Source: Zoogloea sp. (GTDB lineage Bacteria > Pseudomonadota > Gammaproteobacteria > Burkholderiales > Rhodocyclaceae). From it: 64,000 bases of DNA. A program made the position numbers and the translations under genes. This document shows positions 26,920-35,794 of this stretch, piece after piece. The notes under the pieces were generated by a model, which saw only the letters and a program-made list of their open reading frames with translations, searched no databases and was not told the origin of the DNA. Positions within the stretch are counted from its first letter, which is position 1, and each line of letters opens with the position of its first letter. The stretch covers positions 44,885 to 108,884 of the forward strand of contig NZ_JAKLLN010000019.1 of assembly GCF_023150065.1 (NCBI RefSeq), given 5' to 3'.

Positions 26920-28431
26920 ATGCGTCAAGCCCGCACCCTGATGGTTCAGGGCACCACCTCCGATGCCGGCAAGAGCACCCTGGTCGCCGGCCTGGCCCGC
27001 CTGCTGTGGCGGCGCGGCGTGCGGGTCGCCCCCTTCAAGCCCCAGAACATGGCCCTCAATTCGGCGGTGACGGTGGATGGCGGCGAGATCGGCCGGGCCC
27101 AGGCCCTGCAGGCCATCGCCGCGGGCCTCGAGCCCCACACCGACATGAACCCGGTGCTGCTCAAACCCTCCACCGACATCGGCGCCCAGGTCATCATCCA
27201 TGGCCGTGCCGTGGCCAACCTGTCGGCGCGGGACTACCACGAGTACAAACCCCGGGCCATGGCTGCGGTGCTGGAGAGCTACGGCCGCCTCGCCAATGCT
27301 TACGAAGCCGTGCTGGTGGAAGGCGCCGGCAGCCCCGCCGAAATCAACCTGCGCGACCGCGACATCGCCAACATGGGCTTTGCCGAAGAAGTGGACTGCC
27401 CGGTGATCCTGGTGGCCGACATCGACCGGGGCGGCGTCTTCGCACATCTGGTCGGCACCCTGGAGCTGCTCTCCCCCACCGAACAGGCCCGCGTCAAGGG
27501 CTTCGTGATCAACCGTTTCCGGGGCGACATCGGGCTGCTGCAATCGGGCCTCGACTGGCTGGAGGCACGCACCGGCCGCCCGGTGCTGGGCGTGCTGCCC
27601 TACCTGCACGGCCTCTTCCTGGACGCCGAGGACGCCCTCGCCGACGCCCGCGCCGACAAGGGTGAAGCCCGCCTGCGCGTCGTCGCGCCGGTGTATCCGC
27701 GCATCTCCAACCACACCGACCTGGACGCCCTGCGCCTGCACCCGCAGGTGGACTTCAGCTGGGTCGGCCCGGGGCAGGCCATCCCCGCCGCCGACCTGAT
27801 CGTGCTGCCCGGCTCCAAGGCCGTCCAGGCCGACCTGGCCTGGCTGCGCCAGCAGGGCTGGGAGGACGCCATCAAGCGCCACCTGCGCTACGGCGGCAAG
27901 CTCGTCGCCATCTGCGGCGGCTACCAGATGCTCGGCCGCCAGCTCCACGACCCGCTGGGGCTCGAGGGCAAGCCCGGCAGCGTCGCCGGCCTGGGCCTGG
28001 TCGACGTAGAGACCGAACTCGAAGCCGAGAAGCAGCTGCAGACCGTTTCGGGCAATCTGCACCTGCCCGGCGCGGCCCCAGTGAGCGGCTACGAAATCCA
28101 CATGGGCGTGACCCGCGGCCCGGCCCTGGCGCGCCCTGCCGTACAACTCGCCGACGGGCGGGCCGACGGGGCCCTGTCCGACGACGGGCAGATCCTCGGC
28201 ACCTACCTCCACGGCCTCTTCGACCACCCGGACGCCCTCACCGCCCTCCTCGCCTGGGCCGGCTTCCGCGATGCCGCGCGGGTCGACCTGTCAGCCCGCC
28301 GCCAGGCCGATCTCGACCGCCTCGCCGACAGCCTCGAAGCCAGCCTCGACCTGCCCCGCCTGGCCACCTGCTTCGGCCCCGGCGCCGCCGCCGAGGCGCT
28401 CCTCACCGCCACCCCGGGCACGCTTGCTTGA
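26920..28431 (+). CDS. cobQ: Cobyric acid synthase
   Basis: Glutamine-dependent amidotransferase of 503 aa that amidates four carboxylates of adenosylcobyrinic acid a,c-diamide. The N-terminal ATP-binding domain shows [20 protein letters not shown] and [13 protein letters not shown]. The C-terminal class-I-like GATase domain has the nucleophile in [11 protein letters not shown] and a late histidine in [10 protein letters not shown]. The stop overlaps the next ORF frame. With cobC and cbiB this completes the amidation and nucleotide-arm steps of B12 assembly or salvage. Confidence 0.96.
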   Translation: MRQARTLMVQGTTSDAGKSTLVAGLARLLWRRGVRVAPFKPQNMALNSAVTVDGGEIGRAQALQAIAAGLEPHTDMNPVLLKPSTDIGAQVIIHGRAVANLSARDYHEYKPRAMAAVLESYGRLANAYEAVLVEGAGSPAEINLRDRDIANMGFAEEVDCPVILVADIDRGGVFAHLVGTLELLSPTEQARVKGFVINRFRGDIGLLQSGLDWLEARTGRPVLGVLPYLHGLFLDAEDALADARADKGEARLRVVAPVYPRISNHTDLDALRLHPQVDFSWVGPGQAIPAADLIVLPGSKAVQADLAWLRQQGWEDAIKRHLRYGGKLVAICGGYQMLGRQLHDPLGLEGKPGSVAGLGLVDVETELEAEKQLQTVSGNLHLPGAAPVSGYEIHMGVTRGPALARPAVQLADGRADGALSDDGQILGTYLHGLFDHPDALTALLAWAGFRDAARVDLSARRQADLDRLADSLEASLDLPRLATCFGPGAAAEALLTATPGTLA

Positions 28432-28463
28432 CCGCTCAACCGCCCCTCTCTACCATTCCGCCC

Positions 28464-28691
28464 ATGGACGCCGATCTCGCCTCTCTCGAACAAAAGCTCG
28501 AACAATTGCTCAGCCGTCATGCCGCAGCCCAGGCCCGGCTGAACAGCCAGTACGCAAGCGCGCAAACCGAAAACCGCGCCTTGCAGGAGCGGGTCGACGC
28601 CCTGGAATCCGCCAATCGCGAACTCAACGACAAGCTCGGGCTGGTGGGCAGTCGCCTCGAAGCACTGCTCGCCCGCATCCCGGAGGCCTGA
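28464..28691 (+). CDS. ZapB-like coiled-coil protein (TIGR02449-type)
   Basis: A 75-aa, almost entirely helical heptad protein: MDADLASLEQKLEQLLSRH ... TENRALQERVDALESANREL. It lies directly before zapA with 1 bp between genes, the common arrangement for this small family. The frame also opens at 28428 (ATGA overlap with cobQ), giving 12 extra residues; the ATG at 28464 starts the coiled coil directly. Confidence 0.82.
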   Translation: MDADLASLEQKLEQLLSRHAAAQARLNSQYASAQTENRALQERVDALESANRELNDKLGLVGSRLEALLARIPEA

Positions 28692-28692
28692 T

Positions 28693-28989
28693 ATGGAACA
28701 ACTCGACATCAAGCTTCTGGGGCGCGAATACCGCGTCGCCTGCAAGCCCGAAGAGCGGGACGGGCTACTCGCCGCCGTCACCTACCTCGACGAAAAAATG
28801 CGCGACCTGGCCGACAAGACCAACTCCGCCGGCGAACGTCTGGCGGTGATGACGGCCCTCAACATTACTCACGAATTTCTGCAATTTCAGCGTGCCGGCG
28901 GGTTTGACATCCCGACGCTCAAGCGTAGAATCGAACGCATCAACAGTCGTCTAGACGGTGCCCTGGCAGAGCAGGAAACGCTCTTCTAG
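28693..28989 (+). CDS. zapA: Cell division protein ZapA
   Basis: FtsZ-bundling protein of 98 aa. N-terminal beta motif QLDIKLLGREYRVACKPEERDGL and C-terminal coiled coil (TLKRRIERINSRLDGALAEQE). Its position just before 6S RNA is the usual proteobacterial order. Confidence 0.95.
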   Translation: MEQLDIKLLGREYRVACKPEERDGLLAAVTYLDEKMRDLADKTNSAGERLAVMTALNITHEFLQFQRAGGFDIPTLKRRIERINSRLDGALAEQETLF

Positions 28990-29026
28990 CCCACCCAAGG
29001 TGGCTGAGCAACACAGGTTTGATTAA

Positions 29027-29205
29027 TCCCCTGCGGTGTTGGTCAAGGCTTAATATTCCTTGAACCAATGTCTACGTGACATGGATCGCTGCCCAATGAA
29101 ACCGCTGGTGTGCGCGCTCCTCGTCGAGTGTGCCTGATGCGGAAGGAATGCGGCCCCCCTGAACTCCGGTTCAGGATGAAGGCCTGACGGCATGCGCGGG
29201 GGACC
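29027..29205 (+). ncRNA. ssrS: 6S RNA
   Basis: Located immediately 3' of zapA, the standard place. The ends can pair (CCCCTGCGGTG near 29028 with GGCATGCGCGGGG near 29200), with inner helices on both sides of a large central bubble, e.g. CTTGAACC. 6S RNA binds sigma70-RNA polymerase and reprograms transcription in stationary phase. Exact ends are estimated by pairing. Confidence 0.8.
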
Positions 29206-29210
29206 CAACA

Positions 29211-29243
29211 AAAAAGCGCAGACTTCGGTCTGCGCTTTTTTAC
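29211..29243 (+). terminator. Intrinsic terminator after 6S RNA
   Basis: Perfect stem AAAAAGCGCAGAC / GTCTGCGCTTTTT closed by a TTCG tetraloop and followed by further T's. The A-run on the left may let it also stop the convergent cytochrome c gene. Confidence 0.93.
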
Positions 29244-29306
29244 GTTCATTTTTTGCGTCCTGCGCCGGCCCGTAACCCGAAGGCTACGAACCGGTACTGC
29301 GAAACC

Positions 29307-29759
29307 TCACTCCGGCGCCTTGAAACCCGCACCCGCCTTGTTGGCCAGGAAAGCCACGGCACGCTTCAGCTCGTCGTCGGTCAGATCGGCAGCGCCACCC
29401 TTCGGCGGCATCGCGCCCTTGCCGGCTGCAGCCGACTTGGCCAGGCCCTCAAGGCCGGCACCCAGACGGGGGCCCCAGGCACCCTTGTCGCCCGCCTTCG
29501 GCGCACCGGCAGCACCACTGTCGTGACAGGCGCCGCACACGGACGCGTAGATCTGCTCACCCTTGCGGCTGCCCGGAGCCGCAGCAGGCGCCGCCTGCAG
29601 GGAAACACTTGCCACCGGCTGAATCAGCTTGGCAGCCAGCTCTTCATCGACCGCGGCCTTCTTGCCACAACCCACGAGCTGGGTTGCCATCACGGCAACA
29701 CCAAGAGAAAGCGCAATCCGCGCGTAGGAACGGACGGGGGAACGACGAAAATCCGACAT
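29307..29759 (-). CDS. Cytochrome c5-like monohaem lipoprotein
   Basis: An exported electron carrier of 150 aa. The N-terminal helix ends in a lipobox-like TQLVGC, so it may be membrane-anchored by lipid. A haem site CGACH and axial-Met region KGAMPPKGG match the class I cytochrome c5 family. The start at 29759 (MSDFRRSPVRSYARI) gives a good signal; 29783 is an upstream alternative. It is monocistronic and faces the 6S terminator. Confidence 0.88.
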   Translation of the reverse strand: MSDFRRSPVRSYARIALSLGVAVMATQLVGCGKKAAVDEELAAKLIQPVASVSLQAAPAAAPGSRKGEQIYASVCGACHDSGAAGAPKAGDKGAWGPRLGAGLEGLAKSAAAGKGAMPPKGGAADLTDDELKRAVAFLANKAGAGFKAPE

Positions 29760-29900
29760 GCTGAATTCCTCGAGAACGGGCAAGATTTAATAAAGCATTG
29801 ATTATAGCGGGGGTATCCGCTTTCTGTCAGGCAAAGCATGGACTCCGGACCCGATTCGCGCTATCCTGCGCGCCTCGAAAGCAATGCTGTCGAAAACCGC

Positions 29901-29977
29901 GCGCCCGTAGCTCAGCTGGATAGAGTACTGCCCTCCGAAGGCAGGGGTCGGACGTTCGAATCGTCTCGGGCGCGCCA
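29901..29977 (+). tRNA. tRNA-Arg(CCG)
   Basis: A 77-nt tRNA. Acceptor GCGCCCG pairs with CGGGCGC, with an encoded GCCA end. Anticodon arm CTGCC-CTCCGAA-GGCAG places CCG at 34-36; T-loop TTCGAAT. Its 3' half is the probable attachment site of the integrase element that follows. Confidence 0.96.
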
Positions 29978-29985
29978 CAAATTCA

Positions 29986-30022
29986 ATGGGTTAGATCGAA
30001 AGATCTAGCCCATTTTTGTTTT
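29986..30022 (+). terminator. Terminator of tRNA-Arg
   Basis: ATGGGTTAGATC and GATCTAGCCCAT form a 12-bp stem with one G-T pair and a GAAA loop, followed by TTTTGTTTT. Confidence 0.88.
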
Positions 30023-30060
30023 GTGCCCCCGCCGTGCCCATCCTGTGCCCATGCCGTGCC
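30023..30060. repeat. Four GTGCC repeats at exact 11-bp spacing
   Basis: GTGCC occurs at 30023, 30034, 30045 and 30056, one helical turn apart, immediately after the tRNA/attachment region. Such phased short direct repeats are typical of integrase arm-type or accessory-protein binding sites. Function is inferred from position. Confidence 0.6.
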
Positions 30061-30124
30061 TCGCACTCTGACAGCTTTTGCCCAAAAGCTAGGAGTCGAG
30101 TGCTGCTTTCCGTGCCTCTATTTT

Positions 30125-30340
30125 TCACGAACCCAAATCGTCAGGCACTCGCTCAAACAAATCCCCTACCCCACACGCAAACAAAGCGCAGAGACAATCG
30201 ATCGTCTCCATGTCTACCCGGTTGGCCGTCTCGTTGTATAGCAGGGTAATCGTGTTGCGGTGTAGGCCCGTTTCACGGGCAACGTCAGCAATCTTGAGCT
30301 TCCGCTCGCCCATCATCCGGGACAGGTGGCATCGGATCAT
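30125..30340 (-). CDS. Small Cro/CI-type (XRE) repressor of the integrated element
   Basis: A 71-aa protein that is essentially one helix-turn-helix: MIRCHLSRMMGERKLKIADV, ARETGLHRNTITLLYNETA, METIDCLCALFACGVGDLF. It is divergent from the excisionase-like and integrase genes and faces two palindromes at 30361-30375 and 30413-30427, its likely operators. Role as element repressor is inferred. Confidence 0.85.
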   Translation of the reverse strand: MIRCHLSRMMGERKLKIADVARETGLHRNTITLLYNETANRVDMETIDCLCALFACGVGDLFERVPDDLGS

Positions 30341-30360
30341 TCTTTCCTCCAGAACAAAAA

Positions 30361-30427
30361 GTCATCTTGAATGACAAAAATGGATTGACAACGACTTTCT
30401 GAGAGATAGAATGTCATTCAGAACGAC
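30361..30427. promoter_or_regulatory. Excision-module promoter with two operators
   Basis: Operator 1 is GTCAT-CTTGA-ATGAC (30361-30375); operator 2 is GTCAT-TCAGA-ACGAC (30413-30427), both embedded in A-rich flanks. Between them lie TTGACA (30385-30390) and TAGAAT (30407-30412) with a 16-bp spacer, a good sigma70 promoter reading toward the excisionase. Operator 2 touches the -10 box, so repressor binding would block transcription. Confidence 0.75.
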
Positions 30428-30487
30428 AAAACGCCTAGCTGAATGCGTTTTTGCAGTTCTGCGTGATTTTAATTCTTGGAGACCGTC

Positions 30488-30724
30488 ATGTCACTGACCT
30501 ACCTCACCACCGACGAGTTGTCGGGCCTCATCAAGTACGACCCACGAACCATCCGAGAACGCCTCAAGGACAGCGTACTCCTTGAGGGAAAGCACTACAT
30601 CCGCCCGTTTGGTGGCCGGAAGATTCTGTACATCTGGGAGCACATCGAACGAGACATGGGCCTGAAGTCGGCCGGCGACAGCTTCGCCATCCCGATGGCA
30701 AACGGAGGTGTGTGTCATGGGTAG
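30488..30724 (+). CDS. Excisionase-like DNA-binding protein
   Basis: Small protein of 78 aa, starting MSLTYLTTDELSGLIKYDPRTI, a winged-helix MerR/Xis-like pattern, then LLEGKHYIRPFGGRKILYIW. GGAG at 30477-30480 is a suitable ribosome binding site for the ATG at 30488. The end overlaps the integrase start by 8 bp. Position and size fit a directionality factor. Confidence 0.75.
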   Translation: MSLTYLTTDELSGLIKYDPRTIRERLKDSVLLEGKHYIRPFGGRKILYIWEHIERDMGLKSAGDSFAIPMANGGVCHG

Positions 30725-31955
30725 TATTCGTCGGCGAACCGACAACAACCTACTCTTTCTGGACTTCCGCTACCGGGATATTCGCTGCCGGGAACAAACC
30801 GCTCTCCCCGACACAGCCGCCAATCGGAAAAAAGTCCAGAAGGTACTCGACCGCATCGAAGCCGACATCGCCGCCGGCACCTTCGACTACCGTCGCTACT
30901 TCCCGGCCAGCAAGAACGCAGCGCGTTTCGACGCCGCACCGGCCGGGACCGTCACGGTGACCGCAACGGCACCGAGTGCACCCACGGTCGCCCCGACACC
31001 TCTTTTCAAGGACTTCGCGGAGACCTGGTACCTGGAGAAGGAAGTGGAGTGGCGCAAGTCCCACCGGATCACCATCCGCAGGGAACTCGACAGCCTGATT
31101 TCCCGCTTTGGGGAGATGGCGGTCGGCCAGATCACCAAGGCTGACGTACTTGCCTACCGCGCCGAACTCGGCAAAGTAACCGCGCGGGGCAAGGAAACCA
31201 AACTGTCTGCTGCACGGATCAACAAAATGCTGAACCCGCTCAGGCAAATCCTCAACGAAGCGGCCGACCGCTTCAATTTTCCCACGCCTTACCAGAACAT
31301 CAAACAGCTTCGTATCAAGCGGACCGATGTGGATCCCTTCTCCCTCGAAGAGGTGAAGTCCATCCTCGCCACCGTACGCGAGGATTTCCGCGACTACTTC
31401 ACCGTGCGCTTCTTCACTGGCATGCGCACCGGAGAGGTGGACGGCCTCAAGTGGAAGTACATCGATTTCGAGCGCCGACTGATTCTGGTCCGCGAGACGG
31501 TCGTCCTCGGCGACGAGGAGTACACCAAGACCGACGGCTCTCAACGGGACATCCAGATGAGCCAGCTCGTGTTCGACGCCCTGAAACGTCAGCAGGCGGC
31601 GACGGGGAAGCACTCGGACTTTGTCTTCTGCAACCGCCTGCACAAGCCGCTGGATCACAAGAACGTGACCAACCGGGTCTGGTATCCGCTGCTACGTCAT
31701 CTGGGCCACAAGAAGCGGCGCCCCTACCAGTGCCGCCACACGGCCGCGACCCTGTGGCTCGCCGCCGGCGAGGCACCGGAGTGGATTGCCCGGCAGCTCG
31801 GCCATACCACCACCGAGATGCTGTTCCGGGTCTATTCCCGCTACGTCCCCAATCTCACCCGTCGTGACGGCTCAGCCTTCGAGCGGCTGATCACTCAATC
31901 GATCGCCAGCCAGGCCCTGCCCGTTGAAGCGCTCAAGGAGAACTGCGATGTCTGA
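30717..31955 (+). CDS. Phage-type tyrosine integrase
   Basis: Site-specific recombinase of 412 aa. An N-terminal arm-binding domain resembling DUF3596 (GSIRRRTDNNLLFLDFRYRD) is followed by a SAM-like core-binding domain (about 95-195) and the catalytic domain: Arg in FTGMRTGEVDGLKW, HxxR-region QCRHTAATLWL, GHTTTEMLFRVYSRY with the nucleophilic Tyr. GGAGGT at 30705-30710 precedes ATG 30717. It is oriented away from tRNA-Arg, into which it presumably inserted the element. Confidence 0.95.
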   Translation: MGSIRRRTDNNLLFLDFRYRDIRCREQTALPDTAANRKKVQKVLDRIEADIAAGTFDYRRYFPASKNAARFDAAPAGTVTVTATAPSAPTVAPTPLFKDFAETWYLEKEVEWRKSHRITIRRELDSLISRFGEMAVGQITKADVLAYRAELGKVTARGKETKLSAARINKMLNPLRQILNEAADRFNFPTPYQNIKQLRIKRTDVDPFSLEEVKSILATVREDFRDYFTVRFFTGMRTGEVDGLKWKYIDFERRLILVRETVVLGDEEYTKTDGSQRDIQMSQLVFDALKRQQAATGKHSDFVFCNRLHKPLDHKNVTNRVWYPLLRHLGHKKRRPYQCRHTAATLWLAAGEAPEWIARQLGHTTTEMLFRVYSRYVPNLTRRDGSAFERLITQSIASQALPVEALKENCDV

Positions 31956-32919
31956 GGTCAAAGTCACTTTCAGTACGAGCCGCCTGCCAGGCGCAGATCA
32001 GCTTGTGGATCGGCTCCCCCCGGTGCTCCGCATTCAATCGATTGCGCGATTCCCCTTCGATGAGCGCCATATGCTGTGTCAGGCCGTTCTGTTTCACGAG
32101 CAGGCAGGCCTGAAGGTGGAGTGGCTGTGCCGCCAGCCCGACAACCGACTGACGGCCGGCGCGCTGGTGTCGATCCGCTGGCTCGGTCGCCCGGTGTCGA
32201 CGACGGGCGCCATCCGGATCTCCCGCCTCGTCAAACTGGAGCGACCGGAAGCCAGCTTGAATCCCTTTGCCACCATCCCCCACAGTTGGGTCAAGGACAG
32301 GCCTCTGGTGGCACGTGCAGCCCAACTCTGGGAAGGCTTGGGACGACCGCTCCAGCATCTCTTCAACGCGATCTTCTGGGACCACCACCGCTTCGAGCGC
32401 TATCTGGATGGACCGAGCTCTCTGGCCGGGCATCACAATGGACGCAACGGCAATTTCCGCCACGCGGTCGAAGTCGCCGAGCGGGCGTTGGCGCTCGCCA
32501 GCCATCATGCGGAAGCGCATCTTCCTGTCCTTCTCGCCAGCAGCCTGCTGCACGACGCCGGCAAGGCCGAGGAGTACCGTTTCAATGGTCGCCACCGTCG
32601 CTTCGAGATGACCGAACGCGGCACCCTCCTCGGCCACAAGCACACCGTGCTCGAGTGGATCGCCGCCGCCCGCGCCCAGCACCGGGTGATCGTGCCGGAA
32701 GCGCACTATCTGGCGCTCCTGCACGCCATCACCGCCGCCAAAGGGGCGCCAGACTGGCTCGGGTTGCGCGAACCGCTCAGCCTTGATGCCCACATCCTGT
32801 CCATGGTCGATCGCCTATCCGGCCAGGCAGATCTGGTCGCCCGCAACGCGCCGACACAAGGCGGGTTCGGTGCCTACCACCGACACCTGGGCGGGCGGCC
32901 TTATGTCCTGAGGGAATGA
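31948..32919 (+). CDS. HD-domain protein resembling 3'-5' exoribonuclease YhaM
   Basis: Predicted metal-dependent nuclease or phosphohydrolase of 323 aa. Residues 1-105 suggest an OB-like nucleic-acid-binding domain. An HD domain follows with AGHHNGRNGNFRHAVEVAER, LLASSLLHDAGKAEEY (HD pair) and LLGHKHTVLEWI. This domain order is that of YhaM. The ATG overlaps the integrase stop by 8 bp, so the two are translationally coupled and the protein belongs to the mobile element's core. Confidence 0.8.
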   Translation: MSEVKVTFSTSRLPGADQLVDRLPPVLRIQSIARFPFDERHMLCQAVLFHEQAGLKVEWLCRQPDNRLTAGALVSIRWLGRPVSTTGAIRISRLVKLERPEASLNPFATIPHSWVKDRPLVARAAQLWEGLGRPLQHLFNAIFWDHHRFERYLDGPSSLAGHHNGRNGNFRHAVEVAERALALASHHAEAHLPVLLASSLLHDAGKAEEYRFNGRHRRFEMTERGTLLGHKHTVLEWIAAARAQHRVIVPEAHYLALLHAITAAKGAPDWLGLREPLSLDAHILSMVDRLSGQADLVARNAPTQGGFGAYHRHLGGRPYVLRE

Positions 32920-33059
32920 ACTCAGCCCGGATCGGCTGCGAGGCAAACGCTCAGTAGCAGGTCGCAGCTTTCGCTTAGGGTTTGGGGACGATTCGCTATG
33001 CTGTTCATGACAGCGGACGTCCCGTCACTCCCCTCCCCCGACATCGCTTGGAGACGCTC

Positions 33060-33662
33060 ATGAATCATCATGAGGACGACGCTCGTCCATCAATTCCGCC
33101 ACTGCGTGGCACCCGCATTTCCCGTTCAGTCCTCCTCTCCAATCCACGACTGATTGGGATCTGGAGAAAGCACTTCGACGAAACCAGCTGGCGCCTCTAC
33201 GCCATCAGCGTCTTTGCTCCCCACGTTCTGGGCCACCGCTACGCTCTGGAAGAACCCCGGTACCTAAAAGCCTACGTCCAGCAGCAGGCCCGCAAGGTCG
33301 AGAACATGATCGGCTGGGCTCGGAAGCAGCTCGAGGCGAACGGCTTGCAGGAAGGTGAGCCAGGCGCATTGGAACATCTCGACACCGACATCCGCAGCCC
33401 TCTGGCCAATGCCTATGCCGATCTCTTCATCCGGGCGGATCTGGCAATCCGACTGCTTGACGCATTGTGGGTGCAAGGAGGACTGACTGACTCCGGGCAT
33501 CAGGAGAGAACGCGTGCGGTACACGGCGCGGCACTCGGGATTCTGGGGGAAACCCGAAGAGCTCATGCGCGGTGCCGGCACAGAATCGAGGTGCAATACC
33601 TCGGTCGTGAGGCTGCGGCGCCGACGGGCGCTCGACCTAAACCGTCAGCTCACCCCTCCTGA
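33060..33662 (+). CDS. AcaB/DUF1845-like element protein
   Basis: A 200-aa protein, MNHHEDDARPSIPPLRGTRI, with helical core YLKAYVQQQARKVENMIGWA and IRSPLANAYADLFIRADLAI. The pattern resembles the DUF1845/AcaB family found in integrative conjugative elements, where AcaB is a transcriptional regulator. Recognition is moderate. Its 3' end overlaps the convergent XRE gene by 13 bp. Confidence 0.6.
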   Translation: MNHHEDDARPSIPPLRGTRISRSVLLSNPRLIGIWRKHFDETSWRLYAISVFAPHVLGHRYALEEPRYLKAYVQQQARKVENMIGWARKQLEANGLQEGEPGALEHLDTDIRSPLANAYADLFIRADLAIRLLDALWVQGGLTDSGHQERTRAVHGAALGILGETRRAHARCRHRIEVQYLGREAAAPTGARPKPSAHPS

Positions 33663-33955
33663 AGCTGGGTGAGCAACTCGCGGAGTCGATCCGGGCTGCA
33701 TCCACCGAGAACGCGGATCAGCTCCGCCAGGTCGTCCTCGGGCTCATACAGGTAGGAAACAGGGACATGGAGTTCGGCGGCAAGGCGCTGGGCCATCTGC
33801 AAGTCGGGCACGTGCTTGCCACGCTCGTACTGATTGATCCGGGCACTGGCGACGAACCGGTCGATACCGGCAAGGATGCCCAGCTGCTTCTGCGACACAC
33901 CCTTCGACTCGCGGGCTGCCCGAAGGCGCCGCGCAAACACTGACCTCTCGTCCAT
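33650..33955 (-). CDS. XRE-family transcriptional regulator
   Basis: A 101-aa regulator. The HTH spans about residues 8-65: FARRLRAARESKGVSQKQLG, INQYERGKHVPDLQMAQRLA, VPVSYLYEPED. The C-terminal tail (LAELIRVLGGCSPDRLRELL) is helical. It is divergent from a lipoprotein gene; two identical-arm palindromes lie upstream at 33979-34027 and probably mediate autoregulation. Confidence 0.88.
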   Translation of the reverse strand: MDERSVFARRLRAARESKGVSQKQLGILAGIDRFVASARINQYERGKHVPDLQMAQRLAAELHVPVSYLYEPEDDLAELIRVLGGCSPDRLRELLTQLQEG

Positions 33956-33978
33956 CCTCGTCCCCTGCACATGAGGAC

Positions 33979-34027
33979 TAAGAGATTCTTAGGAACTACA
34001 CCTATGGCATACTAAGGAATACTTAGC
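33979..34027. promoter_or_regulatory. Two CTAAG-N5-CTTAG operators
   Basis: CTAAG-AGATT-CTTAG at 33979-33993 and CTAAG-GAATA-CTTAG at 34013-34027, with identical arms and 34 bp between starts. They lie between the XRE gene and the divergent lipoprotein gene. Confidence 0.7.
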
Positions 34028-34118
34028 ACCTAGATCGTTGGACTCGAGCACCAAGACTCCCTCGGCGGGGAGTCCATCAAAAGACATTCCGTCAAGCCAC
34101 TCAGACAAGGACAAAAGC

Positions 34119-34991
34119 ATGAACAAATTGGCCCTCACGCTGGCTATCAGCGTCACTCTTGCCGGGTGCGCAACCAAGCCAAAACCTCACCCGCCCTCCC
34201 CGGTGAAACACCAACTCCAATCCCTACCGATCGAGCAGCGCTACGGGATTCCGATCTACCTGAAAAATACCAATGGCACCTGGACAGCGTCGGAGGTTGG
34301 GGATATCAACAACTCGAATACCGAGCGGGTGAAGCTGTTTCCGAAGGCGGATTGGAAGGCGGATCCGGACTTTCCGAGAGGTGGCTGGGACACCACCTGC
34401 AAGCCTGGATCCGAGGTCAGGTCTTCAAAATCGGGCGACTACAACCGCTGCAACTCTCGGCTCTTCGTCAACGAGGACGGCAACAGGATCCTGGATCGCA
34501 GCCTGCTTGAGCGAATCCTGGCCCAGACGGGTGCAGTGGAAATGGTTCGAGGCACCGAGCCGCTCTGGCAATACAGGGCGCGCTTTGAGGGGATCCGCAA
34601 CACCACGAATGAAGTCGCCATCAAAGCCTTCATCGACACCTACTCAAGCTACGACCCGGACCATGTGATTAAGCCTCTTCAGGCGCGCCTAACGGATATC
34701 GAACGGCAAGCTATGCAAAGGCGGAACTATGCTGCACAGGAGCAAGAACGGATTGCCTCAAGGCAGACAAGACGTGAGGAGTATGTTCGCAGCCTGAAGA
34801 TCGGCGACACGATCGTGGTCAAGTCGGAACCGGTCGTGAAGTACTCGGAAGAAGTACGGACCTACACCATGCGGTCGCTCGAGTACCGGGGCCTGATCAT
34901 CGACATCAAGGGGCCGCTTCTCTATGTTCAGTGGCAGAACAGGGAACCGCGAATGGAGTGGATACCGGCGTCTTCGGTGTCGCTGCCCTGA
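34119..34991 (+). CDS. Lipoprotein of unknown function
   Basis: A 290-aa exported protein. Signal MNKLALTLAISVTLAGC ends in lipobox LAGC. The mature part has no recognised fold; a helical charged stretch (ERQAMQRRNYAAQEQERIAS) is followed by a beta-rich end containing IGDTIVVKSEPVVKYSEEV and YRGLIIDIKGPLLYVQWQ, which could be an SH3-like barrel. It belongs to the element's accessory genes. Confidence 0.65.
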   Translation: MNKLALTLAISVTLAGCATKPKPHPPSPVKHQLQSLPIEQRYGIPIYLKNTNGTWTASEVGDINNSNTERVKLFPKADWKADPDFPRGGWDTTCKPGSEVRSSKSGDYNRCNSRLFVNEDGNRILDRSLLERILAQTGAVEMVRGTEPLWQYRARFEGIRNTTNEVAIKAFIDTYSSYDPDHVIKPLQARLTDIERQAMQRRNYAAQEQERIASRQTRREEYVRSLKIGDTIVVKSEPVVKYSEEVRTYTMRSLEYRGLIIDIKGPLLYVQWQNREPRMEWIPASSVSLP

Positions 34992-35041
34992 ACCCAAGCT
35001 ACCCCGAATTGAATCGGGTTCTGAGGCCCCATACTCGGTTG

Positions 35042-35734
<693 letters not shown>

Positions 35735-35794
35735 CTACAGAGAGCTCCAATCCACCTTGACTGCCACCGAGAAAGATCGCGAGGTCTGAGGTGA

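Noticed and set aside
30023..30060. CRISPR-like repeat
   Set aside because: Units are only 5 bp with 11-bp period and no spacers; fits protein-binding sites instead. No CRISPR array was seen in the window.
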